Shown one piece after another: positions 1-7,121 of a DNA stretch of 64,000 nt. Source of the DNA: Hyphococcus sp. (lineage in GTDB: Bacteria; Pseudomonadota; Alphaproteobacteria; Caulobacterales; Parvularculaceae). The DNA is taken from positions 1 to 64,000 of the forward strand of contig JANQJK010000001.1 of NCBI GenBank assembly GCA_028281665.1. The letters run 5' to 3'. The position numbers were made by a program, and so were the translations under genes. The first letter of the stretch is position 1. Each line of letters begins with the position of its first letter. A model generated the notes under the pieces. The model had not been told where the DNA came from and did no database searches. It saw nothing but the letters and a program-made list of their open reading frames with translations.

Positions 1-48
1 GCGGTAGGTTCCGGCGCATTCGGGGTCGGCATCGCCGGCAACGCCCGC

Positions 49-137
49 GGAGAGGTGCCGGAGTGGTCGAACGGGGCGGTCTCGAAAACCGTTGTGCGCT
101 TTGCGTACCGAGGGTTCGAATCCCTCTCTCTCCGCCA
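49..137 (+). tRNA. tRNA-Ser (anticodon CGA), with encoded CCA
   Basis: The sequence folds as a class II tRNA. The acceptor stem pairs GGAGAGG with TCTCTCC, the anticodon loop reads CTCGAAA (CGA anticodon), a long variable arm follows, the T-loop is GGTTCGAATCC and CCA is encoded at 135-137. Its 3' end is the likely attachment site of the decayed island immediately downstream: a truncated integrase starts about 90 bases later, and a copy of the last 12 bases recurs at 2557-2568. Confidence 0.96.
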
Positions 138-166
138 ACCATTGAACCCATTGATATTATTCACAC

Positions 167-201
167 TTTTAAGATCATCTGTTAAGATTTGGTGTTAAGA
201 T
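167..201 (+). repeat. Three tandem arm-type repeats (T[TG]TTAAGAT), 13-bp period
   Basis: TTTTAAGAT at 167-175 and TGTTAAGAT at 180-188 and 193-201 are spaced exactly 13 bases apart, just downstream of the tRNA-Ser 3' end and upstream of the integrase remnant. Two more TGTTAAGAT copies occur at 2451-2471, beside the candidate right end. Direct repeats flanking both ends of an element fit arm-type binding sites of a tyrosine recombinase; this role is inferred. Confidence 0.55.
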
Positions 202-226
202 CGGCTGGCGTTGCCTTCGCTACGCG

Positions 227-439
227 ATGCCAAAACTGCCGGTCCACGTCATCCGCAGAAAGGACTCTCCCAACCTCTATTGGATGAGAGACATCCCTGA
301 GCATGCACGTTTTTTATTCCGTACAGAAAAAGGTTTGCGCAAGCAGATTTGGAAGTCCCTGCGCACAACAAATCCAAAGATCGCCGCCGTCACGGCTGCT
401 GCTTTGGGGCCATGGCGCTCGATAGGGGCGGCGCATTGA
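227..439 (+). pseudogene. Tyrosine integrase remnant (N-terminal DUF6538-like domain only)
   Basis: The reading frame encodes about 70 residues. The first 58 or so resemble the N-terminal domain of phage-type integrases of the DUF6538 group: a basic 'V-I-R-R-K' opening, an aromatic 'NLYWMRDIPEH' stretch, then 'KSLRTTNPKIAAVTAAAL', matching the common 'SLgTrdpreA' pattern. No core-binding or catalytic domain follows in any frame before the convergent oxidoreductase gene, so the integrase has lost roughly five sixths of its length. Its place next to a tRNA 3' end supports the assignment. It cannot catalyse recombination. Confidence 0.6.
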
Positions 440-531
440 GCAATGACCGACACACTGAACTGCTCATCGGTTTTACCTGTTCCGGCTTTCCGACTATGAC
501 CGGCCCTTGTTCGACGTTCGGATTTATCAGC

Positions 532-2034
532 TTACATTGCTACGAAACGAGCGGCGGCAAGTTCCGCCATCGCCACAACTAAGGCGTTGGTGGGGCATGA
601 TGGAATCTCTGGAATAATTGATGCATCAACCACGTATAGATTTTCGATATCCCGGACTCTCAAATTTTCGTCAACCACCGAGGAATCATCCTTACCCATG
701 TGGCAAGTCCCGCAATGATGCCCAAAAGCGGTTGTCCCAGAAATTATCAGTTCGCCCATTCCGGCAATTGATCCCAGGAGATCTAGATTTTGCTCCACGC
801 CATTAAAGACATCGAACTCCTTAGAGCCCAATATTCTACGACTTAGATCAAGCGCGGCAATTGTACCTTCCAGATCCGTAGGCTCTGAGAAAATTCTGTG
901 ATCAATAATAGGCTGAACGGCAGGATCAGCACTTGCCAGGCGAATCTGGCCTCGGCTTTTTGGTTTCGTGAAACTAAATGTGGTTTTGAAACCATGCTCA
1001 GGCGATTGCAGCGGCGGAAAAATGGTCGGCGTGGTCGATACATTTAACATAATGTCGCGGGCGCCGTCTGAGTATTCTGAGGTAGCGTAAACCACCACAA
1101 CCGATCCGTGCGTATCTGACTGTTCTACTTCTGAGGTCGTGCCGTAATTGTGGCCCGCGATAAGTAAGTGATCGTGGAGGTTTTGTCCCACGCCTTCAGC
1201 GTCCATGCGCACCGGTATGTCAAATTTGCGCAAGTGATCGGGTGGTCCGACACCGGACAGCATCAGTAGCGTCGGTGAGCGCAGTGCGCCAGCTGATAAA
1301 ACAACCCTTGCTGCTTCGGCCTCGTGTTCGCTACCGCCAGCCTGAAAACTGACCCCTGTGCACTTAGCATTCTCAATTAGAAGGCGATTAACATGAGCGT
1401 CTGTTTGTATAGTTAGGTTGGGACGGTGCAAGGCGGTATGCAGATAAGAAAAACCTGTATGTTGTCGCCGAACGCCGTCAAACGCCAGCTGATTTAGCCC
1501 GGCGCCCACTTTCACCTCACCGTTCAAATCATCGCTCACGCCGAGCCCCAACTTTTCTGCGGCGCTCATTGTTGCATCGGCGATGGGCGGTGGGTCTGGC
1601 AGGCTCAAGACCTTGATAGGGCCTGATGAGCCCCGCTTTGGAGATGGACCATTGAGCCAGGTTTCCGAACGCAACAGCATTGGTTCGAGGTCACGCCAAG
1701 ACCAACCAGGCAAGCCCCACTGATCGATGTCGCCTGGTACGGGATGATGATGTATCATCGCGTTGATTGCACTTGAACCGCCAACGAGCTTGCCGTGGAT
1801 TGGCGCTAGTTCTCGGCCATCTGCGTGCGTCTGGGGTGCGCCTCTATCAGGCCAAACATAATCGCCAAACGTAAGCCGGAACCAATTCTTAGGATCATCG
1901 ATCAACGGGTCATCACTAGAAGGACCGGACTCAAGCAATAAGACCCTTGTGTTTGGATTCTCGGTCAGCCGCGCGGCCAAAACGCAGCCTGCCGAGCCCG
2001 CACCAACAATTACAAAATCAAAGCATTGAGTCAT
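532..2034 (-). CDS. GMC-family FAD-dependent oxidoreductase (choline dehydrogenase-like)
   Basis: The 500-residue protein opens with an FAD-binding Rossmann motif (VGAGSAG, residues 10-16) and the acidic 'LLLESG' end of the second strand. GMC signature 1 (GKLVGGSSAINAM) lies near residue 80 and signature 2 (GALRSPTLLMLSGVGP) in the middle. The C-terminal block contains the catalytic His in 'HHCGTCHMG' near 438 and an Asn in 'CPTNALVVAMAE' near 483, the usual His/Asn pair. Such enzymes oxidise alcohols (choline, other alcohols, polyethylene glycol); the substrate here cannot be told. The length is slightly short for the family (about 530). No partner betB or betI gene is nearby. It is cargo of the tRNA-Ser island, and its lower G+C content suggests transfer. 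Confidence 0.9.
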   Translation of the reverse strand: MTQCFDFVIVGAGSAGCVLAARLTENPNTRVLLLESGPSSDDPLIDDPKNWFRLTFGDYVWPDRGAPQTHADGRELAPIHGKLVGGSSAINAMIHHHPVPGDIDQWGLPGWSWRDLEPMLLRSETWLNGPSPKRGSSGPIKVLSLPDPPPIADATMSAAEKLGLGVSDDLNGEVKVGAGLNQLAFDGVRRQHTGFSYLHTALHRPNLTIQTDAHVNRLLIENAKCTGVSFQAGGSEHEAEAARVVLSAGALRSPTLLMLSGVGPPDHLRKFDIPVRMDAEGVGQNLHDHLLIAGHNYGTTSEVEQSDTHGSVVVVYATSEYSDGARDIMLNVSTTPTIFPPLQSPEHGFKTTFSFTKPKSRGQIRLASADPAVQPIIDHRIFSEPTDLEGTIAALDLSRRILGSKEFDVFNGVEQNLDLLGSIAGMGELIISGTTAFGHHCGTCHMGKDDSSVVDENLRVRDIENLYVVDASIIPEIPSCPTNALVVAMAELAAARFVAM

Positions 2035-2450
2035 GGTTTTTCGATTTAGGCTGTACTCAGAGATTGGTGACTAAGGGCCCACAAATAGACTTGCTCCAGC
2101 AACTACTTAGAGAATTCGACGATTTGAGAATTTCGTCTTCTACATTTCAGTCATCCGTGTGCAGAAGGGAACGCGCATCCACTCCTGGCTGTTACCTCTT
2201 TTCTGACACCTGCTTGAGAAAAACATCTACTCTATCCGACTACCGGATGACTTAACTGGAATGAGTGGTTGTTGCCCTCTTGCAGTTGGGCCGTGTGACA
2301 TGCTGATCTGATGCTGAGGAGCCGTGTCCTTGAACATTCGCTCCGATACCTGTAGTGGATTCTGCGTTAAGGTCGCCTAGGAATAGATAGATAGCACTGG
2401 GGCCAAAACAATAAAAAATCAGTATGCGATGCATATTCGGGTAGGCATTT

Positions 2451-2471
2451 TGTTAAGATTTCTGTTAAGAT
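2451..2471 (+). repeat. Right-end pair of TGTTAAGAT repeats
   Basis: TGTTAAGAT occurs at 2451-2459 and 2463-2471. These copies match those at 180-201 beside the tRNA and lie 5 bases before a 9-base copy of the tRNA 3' terminus, so a recombinase arm-site role is plausible. Confidence 0.5.
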
Positions 2472-2552
2472 AACATTCTCCGCCAAAAATTATTCCCACT
2501 TAGTGCTCTGAATTAATTGAACAATACTCCGGCACATTAGCCGGTACGGCAG

Positions 2553-2568
2553 TTCCCTCTCTCCGCCA
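2553..2568 (+). repeat. Candidate right attachment site, copy of the tRNA-Ser 3' end
   Basis: TTCCCTCTCTCCGCCA matches the end of tRNA-Ser(CGA): 12 consecutive identical bases (126-137), and more if a 2-base slip in the CT repeat is allowed. The preceding bases no longer form a tRNA, as expected for the short duplicated half of a tRNA attachment site that has since diverged. Confidence 0.5.
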
Positions 2569-2740
2569 GTAGCATTAACTCTGACGACTTGCTGACCTGC
2601 AACGGCGCCGCTTCGTTTAGGCGTATGCGGTTTCGCGCCCTCGGCCGTTAGTAAATTGTTACATAATTTCTGCAATTTATAGTTGTTGATTGTTAAAACC
2701 ACACGCACGCCGCTGCGCATGCCGAAACGAGGGACGATCC

Positions 2741-3667
2741 GTGCCGCAATCGCAGACTATCCTTTTGCTGGAGGACGATGATTTCGACGCCGCGGTGACC
2801 CGCGAACTGCTCGAAAAATGTTGCAGGCGCCCGTTTGCCGTTGAGCGGTGCAGGCGTCTTTCCGAGGCGTGCAAACTGATTTCCCGGCGCGAATTTCTCG
2901 CAACCCTTGTGAGTATCGATCTGCCCGGCGCTTCCGGACTTGAAACCGTGCGGGATCTTCATAACACGAGCCCCGAGACGCCGGTCATCGTCCTTACCGA
3001 GACGGACGACATTAACATCGCCGTCGCCGCTCTTGAGATCGGCGCCCAGGACTGCCTGCCGAAAACATCGCTCGACAGCCGCGCGCTGGAAAGGGTGATT
3101 GAATACGGCATTAGCCGAAAAAAGAAGGAAAGCGACCTGACCACAAAAGCCTACCACGACAGCCTTACCGGCCTCGGCAGCCGGGCGCTGCTATACGACC
3201 GGTGGCGCCGGGGTTTGTCGCGGTCCAAGCGCGCGGGTCGGCAGGTCGGCGTTCTCGTTGTGAATGTCAATGATTTTCGGTCCGTCAACGACATGCACGG
3301 CCATGAAGCTGGCGACCTCTTGCTCATGCACCTTTCCGCACGGCTTAAAGCCTGCGTCAGAAACACAGATATCGTTGCGCGCCTTGGCGGCGACGAATTC
3401 GTCATTGTGCTTGAAAACGTACAATCGAAAAAAGAAACGGAAACCGTTCGCGACAAGCTGATGAACGACTTCAGCTACGCCATGGCGAGCAACGGCAAAA
3501 GAATTTCCTACACGGTCAGCATTGGCAGCGCCATCATCGATCCGCAGAGCGAAGATGACCTGCTGCACGCCATGCGCACAGCCGATGCGGAAATGCATGA
3601 ACACAAAGGACGCGGAAAGATAAAAAACCCTGCTACTTTTGAGCTTATGAAAACGCTTGCTCAGTAA
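2741..3667 (+). CDS. Response regulator with diguanylate cyclase (REC-GGDEF)
   Basis: I use the GTG at 2741 because GAGGGA lies 6 bases upstream; the frame extends further 5' but that part lacks family features. The 308-residue protein has an N-terminal receiver domain (acidic residues near 11-13, phospho-acceptor Asp60 in 'SIDLPG', Lys108 in 'CLPK') followed by a GGDEF domain. The active-site motif GGDEF is intact (216-220), and an RxxD inhibitory site (RNTD) lies five residues before it, so product-inhibited c-di-GMP synthesis is expected. There are no membrane segments, so it is cytoplasmic. No histidine kinase is adjacent. It lies between the island end and a broken sugar operon, suggesting that this junction has been rearranged. 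Confidence 0.92.
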   Translation: MPQSQTILLLEDDDFDAAVTRELLEKCCRRPFAVERCRRLSEACKLISRREFLATLVSIDLPGASGLETVRDLHNTSPETPVIVLTETDDINIAVAALEIGAQDCLPKTSLDSRALERVIEYGISRKKKESDLTTKAYHDSLTGLGSRALLYDRWRRGLSRSKRAGRQVGVLVVNVNDFRSVNDMHGHEAGDLLLMHLSARLKACVRNTDIVARLGGDEFVIVLENVQSKKETETVRDKLMNDFSYAMASNGKRISYTVSIGSAIIDPQSEDDLLHAMRTADAEMHEHKGRGKIKNPATFELMKTLAQ

Positions 3668-3870
3668 CGCGACAGATCGTCGAATACGTTCCGACGCGCC
3701 GCCGGCGCGCCGCAATCGCGGATCGCGCTCAGCAATGCCGGCCCCGCGCCCGGGCTGACGAGAAACGCCACGCCCGCATCGATTGAGTCCTGCACATCCT
3801 GCGGCGTCCTGATCGTCCCCATGCCAATCATCAAATGCGGCGCGGCATCCATAATGTCTTCAATGGTCAC
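3661..3870 (-). pseudogene. eda: KDPG aldolase (eda) internal fragment
   Basis: A 69-codon frame beginning at a GTG that overlaps the glk stop codon contains a clear stretch of 2-keto-3-deoxy-6-phosphogluconate aldolase: 'IGMGTIRTPQDVQDSIDAG', then 'FLVSPGAGPALLSAI'. It corresponds to roughly residues 50-110 of the usual 210-residue enzyme. The N-terminal part with the catalytic Glu and the whole C-terminal half with the Schiff-base Lys are missing. Similarity stops near 3703, just before the convergent GGDEF gene, whose last codons it overlaps. It cannot be an active aldolase. Its position downstream of glk fits a former Entner-Doudoroff operon. Confidence 0.75.
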
Positions 3871-4829
3871 GTTTGTCCCTCCATAGCCGCCGCCGCGCCG
3901 TAGAGCGCCGCCCCCTCGGCGACAATCAGCTTTACGGGAACGGGCTCCACATAGCTTTTCATGCGGCCTTTGCTGAGAAATGTCTCTGTGAAACCACTGG
4001 CGAGAAAGACATCGCGGATCTTCGGCAGGATGCCGCCGCCGAGCACCACGCCGCCGCGCGCCCCTGTGGAGAGAACGGCGTCGCCCGCGACCCGCCCGAG
4101 AATGGCGCAAAAAAGATCCACCGCCTTCGCGGCAATCGGGCAGGTCCCGCTGATCGCCGCGGCGGTGATTTCATCGGCCGGCAGCGACGCACGGGGCGCG
4201 CCCGCAATAGCGCAAAGCGCGCGATGAATATTGATGAGGCCCCGGCCCGAAAGAAGTCGCTCCACGGAAACCCGCGGGTGCTCTTTCGCGATGAATTGCA
4301 TGACCTCAACCTCTTCTTCCGTACGCGGCGCAAAGGTAACGTGCCCGCCTTCCGTGGGAACGATGATCTGCCCGGCGGGCGACGGCACGATCAGCGCCTG
4401 CCCAAGCCCGGTGCCCGGCCCGATCACAAGAGTCGGCGCTTGCGGATTCGGAGTTCCCGCCTTGACGGTGACGAAGGCGTTTTCCGGCAAATGGCTGATC
4501 CCGGCGGCGAGGGCGTAAAAGTCGTTCACCACCTTGAAATCGTCGAGACGCAATCCGGTGCGGACCTCGTCCGGGCGCAGGCGCCAGTGAGAGTTCGTGA
4601 AAACGATCTCATCTCCGTCAACAGGACCGGCGACCGCAAAGCACGCCCGGCGCGGGCGCGCGCCCACGGATCCAAGATACGCGTCCGCCGCATCGCGAAC
4701 AGTCTCGAAATCCTCGGCGCGAAAATTCTGCGCGTCGCGGATCGCGATGGCGCCGCCGGCAACCGCATCGGCAAGCGCAAAGCGTGCATTCGTTCCGCCA
4801 ATATCTGCGACCAGAAGCGGATCAGCCAT
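3867..4829 (-). CDS. glk: Glucokinase (ROK-independent bacterial Glk family)
   Basis: This 320-residue protein phosphorylates glucose with ATP in the cytoplasm. It has the N-terminal phosphate-binding motif 'DIGGTNARFAL' (residues 9-19), 'TNSHW' and 'VNDFYALA' around the substrate-binding region, the 'GPGTGLGQA' loop, 'EGGHVTFAP' and 'RLLSGRGL'. Length and motif order match Glk of the E. coli type. The ATG is 4 bases after the stop of the upstream edd remnant, with GGAG overlapping that stop codon, which is typical operon spacing. Both operon neighbours are broken genes while glk appears intact, suggesting it is still selected, perhaps to serve the divergent alpha-glucosidase. Confidence 0.95.
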   Translation of the reverse strand: MADPLLVADIGGTNARFALADAVAGGAIAIRDAQNFRAEDFETVRDAADAYLGSVGARPRRACFAVAGPVDGDEIVFTNSHWRLRPDEVRTGLRLDDFKVVNDFYALAAGISHLPENAFVTVKAGTPNPQAPTLVIGPGTGLGQALIVPSPAGQIIVPTEGGHVTFAPRTEEEVEVMQFIAKEHPRVSVERLLSGRGLINIHRALCAIAGAPRASLPADEITAAAISGTCPIAAKAVDLFCAILGRVAGDAVLSTGARGGVVLGGGILPKIRDVFLASGFTETFLSKGRMKSYVEPVPVKLIVAEGAALYGAAAAMEGQT

Positions 4830-4833
4830 CGCA

Positions 4834-5037
4834 CTACTCCAGTCCGAATGTCATGGCGCCATCTTCCGCCCCGCCGACCAGCGACCGGAACCCGGCGAAC
4901 AGTTCCCGGCCAGAGCCGCGGCGCTCCTCCGCAAGGTCGCGCACAGCCGGCTCGCGCGCATCGCCCGCCGCGCCGAAAACGACGAGGTCAAAGGCGCTGA
5001 CTGGAACGAATTGCGCGGCGCTGGCGGGCTCGCTCAC
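4834..5037 (-). pseudogene. zwf-start/edd-end fusion scar (deleted Entner-Doudoroff genes)
   Basis: From a GTG at 5037 the frame encodes about 67 residues. The first 26 end in 'FDLVVFGAAGD', which looks like the N-terminus and NADP-binding strand of glucose-6-phosphate dehydrogenase (zwf). The rest, 'GSGRELFAGFRSLVGGAEDGA' plus a few residues, looks like the extreme C-terminus of 6-phosphogluconate dehydratase (edd). The join near 4960 keeps frame. The simplest reading is one deletion running from early zwf, through pgl, to the end of edd in a zwf-pgl-edd-glk operon. Promoter, start and junction to glk remain. Family matches are from memory of these termini; the edd part is supported by its position directly before glk. 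Confidence 0.65.
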
Positions 5038-5186
5038 TGGCGATGCTCTCTTTTTTGATGTTGCACCGCACAATAACGGCTAACGTGCTGATGCGCAATG
5101 CATGTCTCGCCGGCGCCGGGGAAACTACTGTGAGATGCCGGGCCGGCCGCAACGGCGTTTTTAACCCCGACCGCCCGTCGCCGCAC

Positions 5187-5192
5187 TATAAT
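5187..5192 (+). promoter_or_regulatory. Candidate -10 element (TATAAT) of the alpha-glucosidase gene
   Basis: A perfect TATAAT lies 34 bases before the chosen GTG start. No good -35 hexamer stands 16-18 bases upstream, so an activator may be needed. Its position downstream of the longer frame's first ATG (5043) supports the later start. Confidence 0.4.
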
Positions 5193-5225
5193 GTCCTACA
5201 GGCGAATCATCGGGAGCGCAGCGAA

Positions 5226-6875
5226 GTGGACCCCAGTGGGCCGGAGAACGAAACGGGCGCGGGCGCGAACGAAAGCGAATGGTGGCGAGGCGCCGTCATC
5301 TATCAGATTTACCCGCGCAGTTTTCTCGACTCCAATGGCGACGGCGTCGGCGACCTGAAAGGCGTCCTTGCGGGCCTCGACCATGTGGCGAGCCTTGGCG
5401 TCGACGCCATATGGCTGTCGCCGTTTTTTACCTCGCCCATGAAAGATTTCGGTTACGATGTCGCCGACTATCGCGACGTCGATCCGGTCTTCGGCGACCT
5501 TTCCGATTTCGACGCCATTGTCGAAAAGGCGCATCGGCTTGGCCTCAAGGTCATCATCGACCAGGTTTATTCGCATACGTCGGACCGTCACGGCTGGTTC
5601 GAAGAGAGCCGGCAAAACAGAGAAAACCCTAAGGCGGACTGGTATGTCTGGGCCGCCCCGAAACCGGACGGGTCGCCGCCCAATAACTGGCAATCCGTGT
5701 TCGGCGGCGGTGCATGGGAATGGGATGCCCGTCGCCGACAATACTACCTGCATAATTTCCTTGTCAGCCAGCCGGATCTGAACCTGCACAATAAATCCGT
5801 ACAGGATGCATTGCTTGACACGGCGCGGTTCTGGCTCGATCGGGGCGTAGACGGTTTCCGTCTCGATGCATTGAACTTCGCCATGCACGACCCGCAATTA
5901 CGGGACAATCCGCCGGCGCCGCAGAGTGGCCGGACCCTGACGCGTCCGTTTGACTATCAGCAGCATGCCTACAGCCGGTCCCATCGCGGGATTCCGGCTT
6001 TTCTGGAACGCATTCGCGACGTCGCAAACCAATATGAAAGCGTGTTTACGGTCGCCGAGGTAGTCGGCGACGCGCCGCTTGACGAAATGAAGGCGTTTAC
6101 GGCGGGCGGGCGCCGTTTGAACTCAGCCTATGACTTCGCTTTTCTCTACGCCGACAGATTATCGAACAAACTCGTCAGGCAAACGGTCGCCGCCTGGGGC
6201 GGCGACGCGGGCGAAGGCTGGCCCTCATGGACGTTTTCAAATCACGACGCGCCGCGGGTCGTCAGTCGGTGGGCTGACGAGAAGAACAGGGACCGCGCCG
6301 CGCGGCTTTTTGCGATGCTGCTCATGGCATTGCGCGGCAATGTGTTCCTTTATCAGGGCGAGGAACTCGGGCTGCCGCAAGGCGACGTTCCGTTCGAATG
6401 CCTTCAAGACCCGGAAGCCATCGCCAACTGGCCGCTGACGCTGGGCCGCGACGGTGCGCGCACGCCGATGCCCTGGACCGCAAATCAGCCGAACGCCGGG
6501 TTTTCGTCCGGCAAGCCTTGGCTGCCGGTCGACCCGCGCCATTTGCCGTTGTCCGTCAACGAGCAGGAAAAGTCCGAGACCTCCATGCTGCATTTCATGC
6601 GCGCGTTGATCCGTCTACGCCGGGAAAGCAATGCATTGAGGAGCGGCGCAATCGAGTTCGTCGAAACCCAAGACGGCGCACTGGCATTTTACCGCCGCGC
6701 AGGAGCTGACGCGGCGTTGTGCGTTTTCAATCTTAGCGATACGGCCGCGCGCTGGAAACCGCCCGCGGAAACGCCGTATGCACTTGCGGCAAGCACAGGG
6801 ATCGAAACCGGCGACAGAGCGCCGCCAACGGCGCTCGCCCCATATTCCGGCTACATCGCCTTTCCCGTCTGCTAA
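5226..6875 (+). CDS. Alpha-glucosidase, GH13 family
   Basis: I chose the GTG at 5226 because GGGAG lies 9 bases upstream and a TATAAT box precedes it; the family N-terminus 'WWRGAVIYQIYPRSF' begins about 20 residues later. The 549-residue protein has GH13 barrel motifs in order: 'DAIWLSPFF', 'DYRDVDP', 'GLKVIIDQVYSHTS', the nucleophile Asp214 in 'DGFRLDALNF', the acid/base Glu278 in 'TVAEVVG', and Asp341 in 'NHDAP'. This layout matches alpha-glucosidases/oligo-1,6-glucosidases that hydrolyse maltose or isomaltose-type oligosaccharides. There is no signal peptide, so it is probably cytoplasmic. It is divergent from the glk operon, which would phosphorylate the glucose released. Confidence 0.93.
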   Translation: MDPSGPENETGAGANESEWWRGAVIYQIYPRSFLDSNGDGVGDLKGVLAGLDHVASLGVDAIWLSPFFTSPMKDFGYDVADYRDVDPVFGDLSDFDAIVEKAHRLGLKVIIDQVYSHTSDRHGWFEESRQNRENPKADWYVWAAPKPDGSPPNNWQSVFGGGAWEWDARRRQYYLHNFLVSQPDLNLHNKSVQDALLDTARFWLDRGVDGFRLDALNFAMHDPQLRDNPPAPQSGRTLTRPFDYQQHAYSRSHRGIPAFLERIRDVANQYESVFTVAEVVGDAPLDEMKAFTAGGRRLNSAYDFAFLYADRLSNKLVRQTVAAWGGDAGEGWPSWTFSNHDAPRVVSRWADEKNRDRAARLFAMLLMALRGNVFLYQGEELGLPQGDVPFECLQDPEAIANWPLTLGRDGARTPMPWTANQPNAGFSSGKPWLPVDPRHLPLSVNEQEKSETSMLHFMRALIRLRRESNALRSGAIEFVETQDGALAFYRRAGADAALCVFNLSDTAARWKPPAETPYALAASTGIETGDRAPPTALAPYSGYIAFPVC

Positions 6876-6919
6876 GGTGAGTGCGCGCCCGGAATGGCGG
6901 AAGCTGAATGAAGGTTTAA

Positions 6920-6963
6920 TGGAGCGGGTAGCGGGAATCGAACCCGCATATTCAGCTTGGAAG
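6920..6963 (-). repeat. attL: orphan 3' half of tRNA-Gly
   Basis: These 44 bases are identical to 17060-17103 and correspond to the tRNA-Gly segment from the anticodon loop to the CCA end. The sequence on the inner side does not complete a tRNA, so this is the duplicated attachment core, not a gene. Confidence 0.95.
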
Positions 6964-7081
6964 TCTCACACATATTGGAGTGATTTCAGGGTGTTGCGAT
7001 GTAAACGCCGAAAAAATCGAACGAAATAAATCAATAGCTTACTCATCCGGCGTAAACCAATTAAGCGACGGCGCATAGCTT

Positions 7082-7103
7082 GCAAATACGTTTAAACATT
7101 TGC
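7082..7103. promoter_or_regulatory. Inverted repeat GCAAAT-N10-ATTTGC, candidate operator
   Basis: Arms 7082-7087 and 7098-7103 flank a centre containing the palindrome GTTTAAAC. It lies 19 bases upstream of the first gene of the element. A repressor-binding role is inferred from symmetry and position only. Confidence 0.4.
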
Positions 7104-7121
7104 CCAAATGGATTTTGATTT

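Larger units (their letters stand above)
138..2568. mobile_element. Decayed tRNA-Ser-associated integrative island
   Basis: The segment starts at the 3' end of tRNA-Ser(CGA) and ends at an imperfect copy of that 3' end (TTCCCTCTCTCCGCCA at 2553-2568; a shorter TCTCCGCCA copy lies at 2477-2485). It carries an integrase N-terminal fragment next to the tRNA and one full cargo gene, a GMC oxidoreductase. TGTTAAGAT motifs occur near both ends, as expected for recombinase arm-binding sites. The segment is visibly more A+T-rich than the metabolic genes further right. With no complete integrase, the island should be immobile. The right boundary is uncertain because two short candidate repeats exist. 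Confidence 0.55.
2035..2740. other. Non-coding A+T-rich right end of the tRNA-Ser island
   Basis: About 700 bases with no convincing gene on either strand. It holds the two TGTTAAGAT repeats (2451-2471), the short tRNA-like match TCTCCGCCA (2477-2485) and the longer TTCCCTCTCTCCGCCA (2553-2568). From about 2570 the composition shifts towards that of the following signalling gene. Short open frames here show no recognisable protein features. Confidence 0.5.

Noticed and set aside
2541-2568. Possible second tRNA-Ser gene
   Set aside because: Only the last 12-16 bases match a tRNA 3' end; there is no D-arm, anticodon arm or acceptor partner upstream. It is treated as an attachment-site copy.
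3873-5000. A 375-residue plus-strand open frame opposite glk
   Set aside because: It is an Arg/Gly/Ala-rich shadow of the clearly real glk gene, with no motif.
5043-5225. N-terminal extension of the alpha-glucosidase from ATG 5043
   Set aside because: The extra 61 residues match nothing in GH13 and include the candidate -10 box; GTG 5226 has the good ribosome-binding site.
6920-6963. Second tRNA-Gly gene
   Set aside because: Only the 3' half is present; the inner flank does not complete the anticodon stem, D-arm or acceptor stem.
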